The position numbers and the translations under genes are program-made. A stretch of DNA of 64,000 nucleotides from Candidatus Uhrbacteria bacterium (GTDB lineage Bacteria > Patescibacteriota > Patescibacteriia > 2-12-FULL-60-25): NCBI GenBank assembly GCA_021413945.1, contig JAIOPK010000017.1:124001-188000 (forward strand), written 5' to 3'. The notes under the pieces were generated by a model. It saw only the letters and a list, made by a program, of their open reading frames with translations, did not search any database and was not told where the DNA came from. Shown in pieces: positions 48,550-55,491 of the stretch; positions within the stretch are counted from its first letter, which is position 1; each line of letters opens with the position of its first letter.

Positions 48550-48849
48550 TTACGCTTTCTTGGCTTTTACCTTGGGCCCTGCAGTCTCTTTCTTGTGATC
48601 GTGCCCTTCATGTTCATCGTGCTTGTGTTCTGCCTTAGGCTTCGTTTTTTCAAGCATCTTAGCGAGTTTTCGCTCGCGACCCTTCACGTGAATTTCGACG
48701 CCGTTATATTCCGTAGCGCCGGGGGCGGCACGGTGCATGCGGTGGGTACGGCCGGCCTTGTCGGTCGTAAGAGAAGGCTTAGTTAACGCAAAATGTGAGG
48801 CGCGGCGGCGCTTGTGTGAGCTGGTTCGGCGATGGCCAGGAAGTCCCAT
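48550..48849 (-). CDS. rpmF: 50S ribosomal protein bL32 with long charged C-terminal extension
   Basis: 99 aa from ATG 48849. The first 50 residues match bL32 ([41 protein letters not shown]). Typical bL32 has about 57-60 residues; here about 45 more residues follow, rich in Lys, His and Glu ([16 protein letters not shown]) and ending in KVKAKKA. The zinc-binding cysteines of C+ bL32 are absent. Promoter TTGCAA-17-TAGACT shares its -35 box with ndk; the leader is about 25 bases with no Shine-Dalgarno sequence. First gene of the rpmF-nusB-rnc operon. Confidence 0.85.
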   Translation of the reverse strand: MGLPGHRRTSSHKRRRASHFALTKPSLTTDKAGRTHRMHRAAPGATEYNGVEIHVKGRERKLAKMLEKTKPKAEHKHDEHEGHDHKKETAGPKVKAKKA

Positions 48850-48878
48850 ATCAGATAAATCAGTGAATTGATGCTTTA

Positions 48879-48931
48879 AGTCTAGCAAAAAGCCGTTTTT
48901 TTTGCAAGGTTTCGATCATTATGTGTATACT
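48879..48931. promoter_or_regulatory. bidirectional promoter sharing one palindromic -35 box (rpmF / ndk)
   Basis: TTGCAA at 48902-48907 is its own reverse complement. To the left it is followed by 17 bases and TAGACT (48884-48879, minus strand, rpmF); to the right by 18 bases and TATACT (48926-48931, plus strand, ndk). Confidence 0.75.
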
Positions 48932-48943
48932 TTGCCCCAACCT

Positions 48944-49531
48944 ATGGAACAAACCCTTGTATTGATCAAGCCAGACGGCGTCCAGCGCGGCTTAATTGGC
49001 AATATTATCAGCCGTTTTGAGCAAGTCGGACTCAAAATTGTCGCCATGAAGATGGTTCATGCGGAACAGGAGGACGTCGACCAGCATTATGCGTTGACGG
49101 AAGAATGGATGATGGCTGTCTTTACCAAAGCAAAGGCTAAGTACGATGCGGAGGGAAAAACGTTTCCTTACACCGATCACAAGGCTTATGGCGGCGAGAT
49201 CAAGCGCGGCTTGGTCGACTTTCTCCGCTCATCGCCGATTGTTGCTCTCGTCCTTGAAGGCGAGATGGCCGTCTCACTCGTTCGCAAGCTTGTCGGCGCC
49301 ACCGAACCGGCATCCTCGCCGGCCGGCACCATCCGCGGCGACTTCTCGCATGACACGTACGCGCTCTCCAACGAGCAGAGCCGTCCACTGCGCAACCTGA
49401 TTCACGCATCCGGAAATGTCGAGGAGGCAAAAAATGAAATGGCGATCTGGTTCACCGATGTCGAGCTCCACAAGTACGAGCACGTCAACGATCGCGTGCA
49501 GTACGACGCCAAGTGGTTCTTGCCGGAATAA
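48944..49531 (+). CDS. ndk: nucleoside diphosphate kinase, long form
   Basis: 195 aa from ATG 48944. MEQTLVLIKPDGVQRGLIGNII, VALVLEGEMAVSLVRKLVGATEP, GTIRGDFSHDTY and the active-site NLIHASGNVEEAKNE (phosphorylated histidine) are all present. Compared with the usual 140-150 residues there is an insertion of about 45 residues after HYALTEEWM (KAKAKYDAEGKTFPYTDHKAYGGEIKRG), similar in position to the long NDK forms in some archaea and bacteria. It balances NTP pools. The -10 box ends 12 bases before the ATG. Confidence 0.92.
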   Translation: MEQTLVLIKPDGVQRGLIGNIISRFEQVGLKIVAMKMVHAEQEDVDQHYALTEEWMMAVFTKAKAKYDAEGKTFPYTDHKAYGGEIKRGLVDFLRSSPIVALVLEGEMAVSLVRKLVGATEPASSPAGTIRGDFSHDTYALSNEQSRPLRNLIHASGNVEEAKNEMAIWFTDVELHKYEHVNDRVQYDAKWFLPE

Positions 49532-49552
49532 AGCAACGTATCGGAAACGGAG

Positions 49553-49576
49553 ATCCCCGCTCTTGCGGGGATTTTT
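49553..49576 (+). terminator. intrinsic terminator of ndk
   Basis: Stem ATCCCCGC / GCGGGGAT with loop TCTT and TTTTG tail. Confidence 0.85.
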
Positions 49577-49610
49577 GTTTACTCGCCACATGTGCAATAC
49601 TTATAAAGAA

Positions 49611-50879
49611 ATGGAACGTCTCAGAAAGTTTTTCAAATCATTAGGACCGGGGCTCGTGAGCGGCGCCTCGGATGACGACCCGTCAGGCATCGCGACCTAT
49701 ATGCAGGCCGGTGCCGCATTTGGCCTCGGTCTTTTATGGACGCTTGTGCTGACTCTGCCGCTCATGATCGCCGTTCAAGAAGCGAGCGCGCGTCTGGCGC
49801 TCGTGACCAAGCACGGGTATGTCAAAAACCTGAAAGGACGTGTCTGGGCTCCGCTGCTCTGGATCGGCGTTGCGTTATTTGCGTGCGTGAACATGTTCAA
49901 TCTTGGAGCGGACCTGGAGTTTATGGCCGCTTCGGCATCCATGCTGTACCCGCTGCCCAACTGGCTCTGGCTCTCGATCTTTGTCGCGACAACATTGCTG
50001 CTTCAGATATTCCTGACATACAAGCAGTACGCAAAATATTTAAAGTGGCTGTGTCTGTTTTTGCTTGCGTACGTCGCGGTCGCATTCACGATCAAGATCG
50101 ATTGGCCGGCCGTTGCCTACGCGACTTTTGTTCCGAGCTTTCAGCTAACAAGCGAATTCGGATTGCTTTTTGCCGTTCTCGGAACGACGATCTCGCCCTA
50201 CTTGATGGTTTGGCAGGCCGCACAGGAGGTAGAGCAGGACAAACAGGACCTAGTCGATGGATGCGGCGGCAATGAAGAACACTCGACGAAGACGTGTAAT
50301 ATCGACGATCAGCTCCATGTGCGCCGGATGGATGTCGGAATCGGCATGACCGCCTCCAACGTCGTCGCTTGGTTCATTATCGTGACGGCGGCCTTTGTGT
50401 TGTCCGCCCACGGGATACATGAGATCACATCGCCGGCCGAGGCGGCGCTCGTGCTCGAGCCTATTGCCGGTAAGTACGCTTTCCTACTATTCACGGTAGG
50501 AATCATCGGGACGGGCTTGCTTGCCGTGCCGATCCTTTCCGGATCCGCTGCATACGCAATCGCCTCCGTCACCGGGCTAAAACGATACGGCTTGAGCAAG
50601 ACATGGAGGCAGGCTCCTGTTTTTTACCTTATTTTGATCGCCGTAACGTTAGCGGGCGCACTAAGCGCCTCATTTGGCTTGAACCCGGTGCGCGCATTGA
50701 TTTACGCCGCCCTCGGTAACGCCCTCCTTGCTCCCGTACTCATTCTTTCCATTATTTTATTGACGAGCAACAAGAAATTGATGGGCCGATTCGTGAATGG
50801 ACGTGTTTCGACCGTCCTGTTATGGATGACGTTCTCGATCATGAGCGCCGCCATCCTATTTTGGTTCATTCTGAACTGA
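49611..50879 (+). CDS. Nramp-family/Nramp-related divalent metal transporter
   Basis: 422 aa with about 11 transmembrane helices. TM1 motif reads SGASDDDPSGIATY where classic Nramp has DPGN; the TM6 region reads TTISPYLMVWQAAQEVEQD without the Met that selects transition metals. This pattern fits Nramp-related magnesium or broad-range transporters rather than manganese-specific MntH, by inference. The start at ATG 49611 is chosen because TG-C-AATACT lies 9 bases upstream; the frame is open upstream but overlaps ndk and its terminator. Leaderless. Confidence 0.82.
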   Translation: MERLRKFFKSLGPGLVSGASDDDPSGIATYMQAGAAFGLGLLWTLVLTLPLMIAVQEASARLALVTKHGYVKNLKGRVWAPLLWIGVALFACVNMFNLGADLEFMAASASMLYPLPNWLWLSIFVATTLLLQIFLTYKQYAKYLKWLCLFLLAYVAVAFTIKIDWPAVAYATFVPSFQLTSEFGLLFAVLGTTISPYLMVWQAAQEVEQDKQDLVDGCGGNEEHSTKTCNIDDQLHVRRMDVGIGMTASNVVAWFIIVTAAFVLSAHGIHEITSPAEAALVLEPIAGKYAFLLFTVGIIGTGLLAVPILSGSAAYAIASVTGLKRYGLSKTWRQAPVFYLILIAVTLAGALSASFGLNPVRALIYAALGNALLAPVLILSIILLTSNKKLMGRFVNGRVSTVLLWMTFSIMSAAILFWFILN

Positions 50880-50954
50880 TGTTCCGAGGCCTAGCCAGAA
50901 TCGTCCTTTTGTGAAAATCTCAAGTCCCGCTCTTTTCATGAAAGGGATAGAACG

Positions 50955-52340
50955 ATGTCTCGTGAGAGACTTGCGCGTAAATTTCCAAGCTTGATCCATC
51001 TGCGGGCGAGCGAACTCGGCTCCATGGCCTCCGATCGTCACTCCGTCATGTACGGGGAGATCATCCGATGGCGCATGCTGTTTGAGAAGCTCGACTCGGT
51101 AGGCGCAAAGGCGGACCGCCTCGGCTGGAAGCCCGAGATCAAGATGGAGACTCTGCTCCAAACCCTCCACGACCACTTCGTTGGCAGTCTGCGCCGTGCA
51201 AGCGGACGCAAGACCGTGCCGATGTACAAGGGGACGCCGGCTGACTTTGACCGCAACTATCCGATCTGGCGCGACGCCTGCCGCGACGTCGAGGAACTCT
51301 ACGACTATCTCCTGTCGTATCTTCCGCGTCGTCTCGAGGTGCACGGCCAGAACCGCGATCTGCATCACATGCTGCGCCGTCCGGAGGAAGTTCGATCGAC
51401 GCATAATCCGATCAAGCTGCTCGATGTCGCGCGCTCGCAAAAGCCCGACGATCGGGAGTTCTCCGACTGGGCTTGGGTGAGGCGATCCGCGCAGTCCAAG
51501 CTCGTACTCGCCCAATCATTCTTTGAGTATCGCCGCGCGGGCTACGCGCCGGAGACGCTCGAGGATGAGTCCGTGCTGATCAAGCGCATCTTGGAGCAAA
51601 CGCTGTTCCGGCGCGGCTCCAAGGAAAAAGTGAAGATCGTCGCGGCACTCGATCGGGATCACGCATTCGCGTGCAAGACGTATCGCTACGCAGTGCCGCG
51701 CGAGTCTTCGCTTCCGTCCGACACGCAGTTCACGATTGAGACCAATCGGTATCTGCTTCGGGTCGGGGAGGGGATTCCGGTGCTGTTCTTCATCCGCCCC
51801 AAGCGCTTTCCGGTGCTGAAGGGTCTGATCAAGGACATTCGCTTTCCCCAGCTCGCCAACATCGGCGACGGGGTGGCGATGACCTTCGCTCTCGATTCGG
51901 AATCGGATGTCGATGCGGTCGTCGGTAGCGTGCGCCGCGTGCTTGTGCCCTGCCCGGGATCGGTCTGCGACCAGGATTCTAATCTCGGGCATCGGGGAGA
52001 TCGCAAGCTCGACGAGCGCAACGGCTCGTCGAGCAAGCGATTCAAGGCGATGAAGTACAACGCGCTCGTCGCCGATCGCGTCGTCGAGGTGCAGTTCTCC
52101 TCGATTCGCGATTTCATCGACAGCAGGTGTCGTCACGACGACGCACATCATGGCTGCTACAAGCTCCAGCAGTACTGTCGAGACATTCTGCCCATTCTCT
52201 TCCCCGAAGCTCTCACCGATGTCCCGTGGCCTTCCGACTTTGTCACGAATGATGAAGTGACGTTGCCGCAAACCAACGTCGACATCTGGCATCAGCTCGT
52301 GACCCATGTCCGTGCCCACGACAACAAAGGAAAGCTCTGA
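50955..52340 (+). CDS. hypothetical protein, 461 aa, possible RelA/SpoT-like nucleotidyltransferase
   Basis: The N-terminal 200 residues are helical and unrecognised (VRRSAQSKLVLAQSFFEYRRAGYAPETLEDESVLIKRILEQTLF). The C-terminal half has IGDGVAMTFALDSESDVDAVVGSVRRVL, then FKAMKYNALVADRVVEVQFSSIRDFIDS and DDAHHGCYKLQQYCRDILP, a layout that recalls RelA/SpoT synthetase domains (a D-x-G-hydrophobic strand followed by Y-x-A-M/L-H/K-Y and EVQ-x-R/S). The match is suggestive only; several canonical residues are missing. AAAGGGA lies 8 bases before the ATG. Single-gene unit with terminator. Confidence 0.6.
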   Translation: MSRERLARKFPSLIHLRASELGSMASDRHSVMYGEIIRWRMLFEKLDSVGAKADRLGWKPEIKMETLLQTLHDHFVGSLRRASGRKTVPMYKGTPADFDRNYPIWRDACRDVEELYDYLLSYLPRRLEVHGQNRDLHHMLRRPEEVRSTHNPIKLLDVARSQKPDDREFSDWAWVRRSAQSKLVLAQSFFEYRRAGYAPETLEDESVLIKRILEQTLFRRGSKEKVKIVAALDRDHAFACKTYRYAVPRESSLPSDTQFTIETNRYLLRVGEGIPVLFFIRPKRFPVLKGLIKDIRFPQLANIGDGVAMTFALDSESDVDAVVGSVRRVLVPCPGSVCDQDSNLGHRGDRKLDERNGSSSKRFKAMKYNALVADRVVEVQFSSIRDFIDSRCRHDDAHHGCYKLQQYCRDILPILFPEALTDVPWPSDFVTNDEVTLPQTNVDIWHQLVTHVRAHDNKGKL

Positions 52341-52345
52341 ACTCA

Positions 52346-52384
52346 AGCCCCGCTTCGATTCGCCTAGGCGAATCGGACGGGGCT
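52346..52384 (+). terminator. terminator of the gene at 50955
   Basis: Stem AGCCCCG / CGGGGCT enclosing a second perfect hairpin GATTCGCCTAGGCGAATC, followed by TTCGCTATTCTTT. Confidence 0.7.
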
Positions 52385-52426
52385 TTCGCTATTCTTTACA
52401 GTCTCTTCACAACGTGGAATTCTAAA

Positions 52427-52623
52427 GAAGGCTGGTGTGAGGATTCGGGCTAATGTTCGGTTCGTGGGATCCGGTCTGCGTATCCGTCTTGGCGGAAGGG
52501 CGACGATCCCGGGCGGCTTACCACCTCCTGCTACGACCGCGTCGGTTTATCCTGGCGCAGCCTGTCGCGGGTACGGCTTTGGCCCCATTTGAATGAGCCG
52601 AATACCTCACGCCGGTCTTTTTT
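52427..52623 (+). ncRNA. candidate structured non-coding RNA, long hairpin of 6S-like shape
   Basis: No credible ORF on either strand between 52341 and 52666. The 5' end (AGGCTGGTGTGAGGATTCGG, 52429-52448) pairs with the 3' end (CCGAAT, 52597-52602, then ACCTCACGCCGGTCT to 52617) through G-U-tolerant base pairs, and an inner pairing GGTCTGCG / CGCAGCC continues the stem. A six-T tract (52618-52623) follows, as in a terminator. A weak promoter TTTACA-18-ATTCTA (52395-52424) fits a start near 52430. About 190 nt and a long interrupted hairpin suit 6S RNA, but this is not proven. It is not the signal recognition particle RNA (no conserved apical loop). Confidence 0.45.
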
Positions 52624-52629
52624 AGTACA

Positions 52630-52665
52630 AAAAGAAGAACGACCCCGTGAGTGAGATCGTTCTCC
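52630..52665 (-). terminator. terminator of tRNA-Phe
   Basis: Stem AGAACGA / TCGTTCT around a loop containing CCCC and AGAT. On the minus strand it is followed by TCTTTTTG. Confidence 0.65.
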
Positions 52666-52666
52666 A

Positions 52667-52741
52667 TGGTGCCGAGAGCCAGGATCGAACTGGCGACGCA
52701 AGGATTTTCAGTCCTTCGCTCTACCACTGAGCTACCTCGGC
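52667..52741 (-). tRNA. tRNA-Phe(GAA)
   Basis: Minus strand: acceptor GCCGAGG/TCTCGGC, D-arm GCTCAGTGGTAGAGC, anticodon stem AAGGA/TCCTT with loop CTGAAAA, anticodon GAA (52709-52707), T-arm GCCAG/CTGGC, encoded CCA. Promoter TTGGTA-17-TACCAT lies just upstream on the minus strand. Confidence 0.95.
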
Positions 52742-52791
52742 GTATGGTATTTTTGCTCGCAGACAGTACCAAAACCCGCTAGAAATGTGAA

Positions 52792-52820
52792 GAGGGAGGC
52801 CGCGTACGGGCGCCTCCCTC
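52792..52820 (-). terminator. terminator of the gene at 52824
   Basis: Stem GAGGGAGGC / GCCTCCCTC around a CG-rich loop, adjacent to the minus-strand stop codon. Confidence 0.55.
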
Positions 52821-52823
52821 CAG

Positions 52824-53396
52824 TTAGCCGGCCGCATAGCGGACCGAGATCTCGTTCATGAACCTCCGGATCGGATTCTTGGCTTCCGAGAAGTCATGGA
52901 AACGGATATTGGTGATATTCGGCAGATCGTAGAGGGGATCGCCGGGCAAATGCATGCCCCTGGGTTCCTGCTGCAGCGCGAGCATCGGGATTTCGAGCAT
53001 ATGCACGTACATCGCGATGGCACCGCGCAGATCGTTCTGACCGTCGCGAATGATCACGACGCAGTCGGCAGTCTGAATGCTGCTAAACAGCTTGCGGAAG
53101 AAGTCTGGGATCTCCTTCCGGCGTTCACGTGCCTTGAGTGTCGTCGGATGCGACTCCGGCTCGACTAGCGTGGTCTCGCCGGGAATACCGTCGCGGGTCA
53201 TCCCAAACGGGGGAGTGTTCACCCGAGGGAAGATGCCGCTCGTGCGTTGCTTGACCACAGTTCCGTAGCTTTGAAGCTCCGTGTGTACTTCCGAGTGTAG
53301 TTCACGCTGTGTCTCGATGAACCGCGCGGTCTGCCGATCCAGTTCGGTGCCGGCGGCGAGAAACTCTCGTGCGATGAGAAAAATCTGTCGAGACAT
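52824..53396 (-). CDS. hypothetical protein, 190 aa, possible Rossmann-like C-terminal domain
   Basis: Not recognised with confidence. The segment FSSIQTADCVVIIRDGQNDLRGAIAMYVHMLEIPMLALQQ has the look of a nucleoside 2-deoxyribosyltransferase- or TIR-like alternation (a strand with D, then G-x-x-x-E/A-M-x-x-A-x-x-x-x-x-P-hydrophobic), but a catalytic Glu is not evident. Residues 1-60 are helical. ATG 53396 is fixed by GAGGAGG about 6 bases upstream; the frame open to 53504 crosses tRNA-Gly. Promoter TTGAAA-17-CATGGT overlaps that of tRNA-Gly. Confidence 0.6.
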   Translation of the reverse strand: MSRQIFLIAREFLAAGTELDRQTARFIETQRELHSEVHTELQSYGTVVKQRTSGIFPRVNTPPFGMTRDGIPGETTLVEPESHPTTLKARERRKEIPDFFRKLFSSIQTADCVVIIRDGQNDLRGAIAMYVHMLEIPMLALQQEPRGMHLPGDPLYDLPNITNIRFHDFSEAKNPIRRFMNEISVRYAAG

Positions 53397-53420
53397 GCGT
53401 ACCTCCTCACGGAGAAAGAT

Positions 53421-53456
53421 ACCATGCTTGCGGAAAAAAAGAATTTCAAGTAAATT
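53421..53456. promoter_or_regulatory. overlapping promoters of tRNA-Gly (+) and the 53396 gene (-)
   Basis: Plus strand: TTGCGG at 53428-53433, 17 bases, TAAATT at 53451-53456. Minus strand: TTGAAA at 53449-53444, 17 bases, CATGGT at 53426-53421. The elements interlock. Confidence 0.6.
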
Positions 53457-53466
53457 TTCCCCGTTC

Positions 53467-53541
53467 GCGGGTGTCGTATAATGGCTATTACCACAGGTTT
53501 CCAACCTGTTGACAGGGGTTCGATTCCCCTCACCCGCTCCA
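53467..53541 (+). tRNA. tRNA-Gly(UCC)
   Basis: Acceptor GCGGGTG/CACCCGC perfect, anticodon stem ACAGG/CCTGT with loop TTTCCAA, anticodon TCC at 53500-53502, T-arm AGGGG/CCCCT, discriminator T, encoded CCA. Confidence 0.95.
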
Positions 53542-53542
53542 A

Positions 53543-53574
53543 CAAAAACGTTCCCGATGTCGGGAACGTTTTTG
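53543..53574. terminator. bidirectional terminator between tRNA-Gly and rlmI
   Basis: Nearly uninterrupted palindrome with CAAAAACGTTCCCG and CGGGAACGTTTTTG arms around a 4-base loop; A- and T-tracts at either end. Confidence 0.85.
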
Positions 53575-53580
53575 TTTGTG

Positions 53581-54795
53581 TTATTTGATAATGTTGGTGA
53601 CTTCGACAGCCAGCGTCTTCAGATAGCGTCCCTCCGGAAACGCAATGCGTTCCGCATGATCGATTCCATGCCCGAGTTCCGCGATCAATCGCACATCGCG
53701 TCCCGCTCGACCAGCGGCAATGCGCAGCATCGAGCGAAAGTCATCGGATGTGACGCGACCGGAACAGGAACTCGTGACAAGAATTCCACCAACACCCAAA
53801 CGCATCAAGCACTCCATGTTGAGTTTTGTGTATGCTTCAATCGCATTCTCTGATTGCGTTCCCGTCTTTGCAAAAGCCGGCGGATCACACACGATCAAAT
53901 CGTAAGGCGCCCCGGCAATTTCACGCTGACGAATCAAGTCCATCACATCGGCCTCGAGTAAAAGAAATTGCGATTCATCTTCCGGATCAAATCCATTCGC
54001 TTTCAAGTTCTGCTGTGCAAGTTCAAGAGCCGGTTCCGACAGATCAACCGTCGTGACAAGGTTTGCACCGCCCTTAGCGGCATGAACGCTAAATCCGCCC
54101 GTGTAACCAAATAAGTTCAACACGTGCTTGTCCTTTGAGAGCGTGCCAACGAGATGTCGAGCCTCGCGTTGGTCGAGGAAGAACCCCGTCTTCTGTCCAC
54201 CGACAACGTCGGCAAGAAACGTAAGTCCATGTTCCTTGAATTCAACAGGCTTATCGATCTCGCCATCGCGCACAACCGGCTCAATCATCTGAAGGCCATC
54301 GCGCAAACGCGATTCAATGTCGGAGCGTTCGACGATCGCGCGAGGCTTAAACACGGATTTGATCGCTTCAACGATCTCGGTGCGCAAACGATCCATTCCG
54401 GCGGTGTGAATTTGGAAAACAACGACGTCGGCATACTTGTCGACGATGAGTCCGGGAATGCCGTCCGACTCCGCATACACGACGCGATAGCCGTCTGTGT
54501 CCGCAGGGAGATGCGCCTTCTTCCAAGCATCGATCTCTTCGATCTTAGAAACAAACCAGTCCTTGTCGATGATGGCGGCACCATTCGTCGTGAGCATGCG
54601 CACGCGAATAGAAGCGCCGGCGCCCCAAGTTCCGAGACCGAGGGAATCGCCCTTGGCGGACATAACCTGAACCAGCGCTCCGTTCTCGGGAGACGTCTTG
54701 GGTTCCTTCTCAATCGCTTTGGAAAAAATCCACGGATGTCCTGCGCGGACTGGCGTGTCTCTTCCGGCGGCCAAGGTAACAGTGGGGTAAGTCAT
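53581..54795 (-). CDS. rlmI: class I rRNA (cytosine-5-)-methyltransferase, RlmI type
   Basis: 404 aa. An N-terminal PUA domain (AAGRDTPVRAGHPWIFSKAIE; GLGTWGAGASIRVRML), a central domain with YAESDGIPGLIVDKY, then the Rossmann methyltransferase: VLNLFGYTGGFSVHAAKGG (SAM loop), LIVCDPPAFAK and LVTSSCSG, whose cysteine is the likely nucleophile. RlmI makes m5C1962 in 23S rRNA; target here inferred from the family. A possible promoter TCGACA-17-TACACA ends 11 bases before the ATG. Confidence 0.9.
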   Translation of the reverse strand: MTYPTVTLAAGRDTPVRAGHPWIFSKAIEKEPKTSPENGALVQVMSAKGDSLGLGTWGAGASIRVRMLTTNGAAIIDKDWFVSKIEEIDAWKKAHLPADTDGYRVVYAESDGIPGLIVDKYADVVVFQIHTAGMDRLRTEIVEAIKSVFKPRAIVERSDIESRLRDGLQMIEPVVRDGEIDKPVEFKEHGLTFLADVVGGQKTGFFLDQREARHLVGTLSKDKHVLNLFGYTGGFSVHAAKGGANLVTTVDLSEPALELAQQNLKANGFDPEDESQFLLLEADVMDLIRQREIAGAPYDLIVCDPPAFAKTGTQSENAIEAYTKLNMECLMRLGVGGILVTSSCSGRVTSDDFRSMLRIAAGRAGRDVRLIAELGHGIDHAERIAFPEGRYLKTLAVEVTNIIK

Positions 54796-54851
54796 AAATC
54801 ACGCGATGTGTAACACAAATAATTGAATCTGTCGAGGGTAAGGAAAACGAT

Positions 54852-54879
54852 AAGCGGTCCGATGTGTATCGGACCGCTT
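54852..54879 (-). terminator. terminator of the gene at 54897
   Basis: Perfect 12-bp stem AAGCGGTCCGAT / ATCGGACCGCTT with loop GTGT. It is downstream of the minus-strand gene's stop; the T-tract is weak. Confidence 0.65.
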
Positions 54880-54896
54880 TCAGGCAGGGGAGTGGG

Positions 54897-55223
54897 TCAG
54901 GGCATGATCGGGGAACCGAACCCCAGATTCTCGCCCTCGCCCGTGATGGACGAGAGAATGATGTCCCGCATCGACGGGTACACGACACCGTCCGTGTCGA
55001 GGAAGCCGAGCTCGTAGAGCTTGGCCGCACAGCCGTCGAAGAACTGATGCCGCTCGTTCTGGCTCTTCATCACCAGATCGTTGAGCAGAATCGCTCCGTT
55101 CGGGATGTTGAGCATGTCCTTCATCTTGGCCATGACCCGCTTCACGGTGACGCGAGACGCGCTCTTCCCGTTCTTCAGTGTCACAACCGGACTCTCTTCT
55201 ACCAACGAGTTCTGGAGCTCCAT
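54897..55223 (-). CDS. hypothetical protein, 108 aa
   Basis: Not recognised. Starts MELQNSLVEESPVVTLKNGKSASRVTVKRVMAKM; the middle (GAILLNDLVMKSQNERHQFFDGCAAKLYELGFLDTDG) could be a winged-helix-like fold, with no clear DNA-binding motif. ATG 55223 is preferred over 55286 because AGGGGGT lies 5 bases before it. Promoter TTGACG-17-CATTAA (minus strand 55305-55277) directly follows the tRNA-Pro terminator. Confidence 0.6.
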   Translation of the reverse strand: MELQNSLVEESPVVTLKNGKSASRVTVKRVMAKMKDMLNIPNGAILLNDLVMKSQNERHQFFDGCAAKLYELGFLDTDGVVYPSMRDIILSSITGEGENLGFGSPIMP

Positions 55224-55276
55224 GGATACCCCCTGTGGAACATCCGCCGAGGCGGAAAAAGGTGCGTGGGTGCCAA

Positions 55277-55305
55277 TTAATGCCATGAACCAGGGTTTTC
55301 GTCAA
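55277..55305 (-). promoter_or_regulatory. promoter of the gene at 55223
   Basis: On the minus strand: TTGACG at 55305-55300, 17 bases, CATTAA at 55282-55277. Confidence 0.6.
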
Positions 55306-55306
55306 T

Positions 55307-55337
55307 ACAAAAGCCACAGCTTTCGCTGTGGCTTTTA
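55307..55337 (-). terminator. terminator of tRNA-Pro
   Basis: Stem AAAAGCCACAGC / GCTGTGGCTTTT with loop TTTC; on the minus strand it ends in TTTTG, just before the TTGACG of the next promoter. Confidence 0.8.
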
Positions 55338-55339
55338 TG

Positions 55340-55416
55340 TGGTCGGGCTGGTGGGACTCGAACCCACGACCCTCTGCTCCCAAAGCAGATGCGCTAGCCA
55401 ACTGCGCTACAGCCCG
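55340..55416 (-). tRNA. tRNA-Pro(UGG)
   Basis: Minus strand: acceptor CGGGCTG/CAGCCCG perfect, D-arm GCGCAGTTGGCTAGCGC, anticodon stem TCTGC/GCAGA with loop TTTGGGA, anticodon TGG (55382-55380), T-arm GTGGG/CCCAC, encoded CCA. Promoter TTGGCG-17-TAGGAT at 55467-55439 on the minus strand. Confidence 0.95.
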
Positions 55417-55438
55417 ACGGATTGACGTTGCGGCGCTT

Positions 55439-55481
55439 ATCCTAGCCCAGTCTTTCCTTTTCGCCAACCCCCGCATACAGT
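55439..55481. promoter_or_regulatory. divergent promoters of tRNA-Pro (-) and glycosyltransferase (+)
   Basis: Minus strand: TTGGCG at 55467-55462, 17 bases, TAGGAT at 55444-55439. Plus strand: TTTCCT at 55453-55458, 17 bases, TACAGT at 55476-55481. The -35 box of the plus promoter lies within the minus promoter's spacer. Confidence 0.6.
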
Positions 55482-55491
55482 TCTCTTGAAT

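Noticed and set aside
49416..49610. An N-terminal extension of the Nramp-related transporter overlapping ndk
   Set aside because: It is Ser/Thr/Arg-rich, covers the ndk coding end and terminator, and a -10 box sits 9 bases before the internal ATG.
52427..52623. Signal recognition particle RNA or tmRNA at this locus
   Set aside because: The conserved SRP apical loop and the tmRNA tRNA-like ends with a tag reading frame are absent; the RNA is left as a 6S-like candidate.
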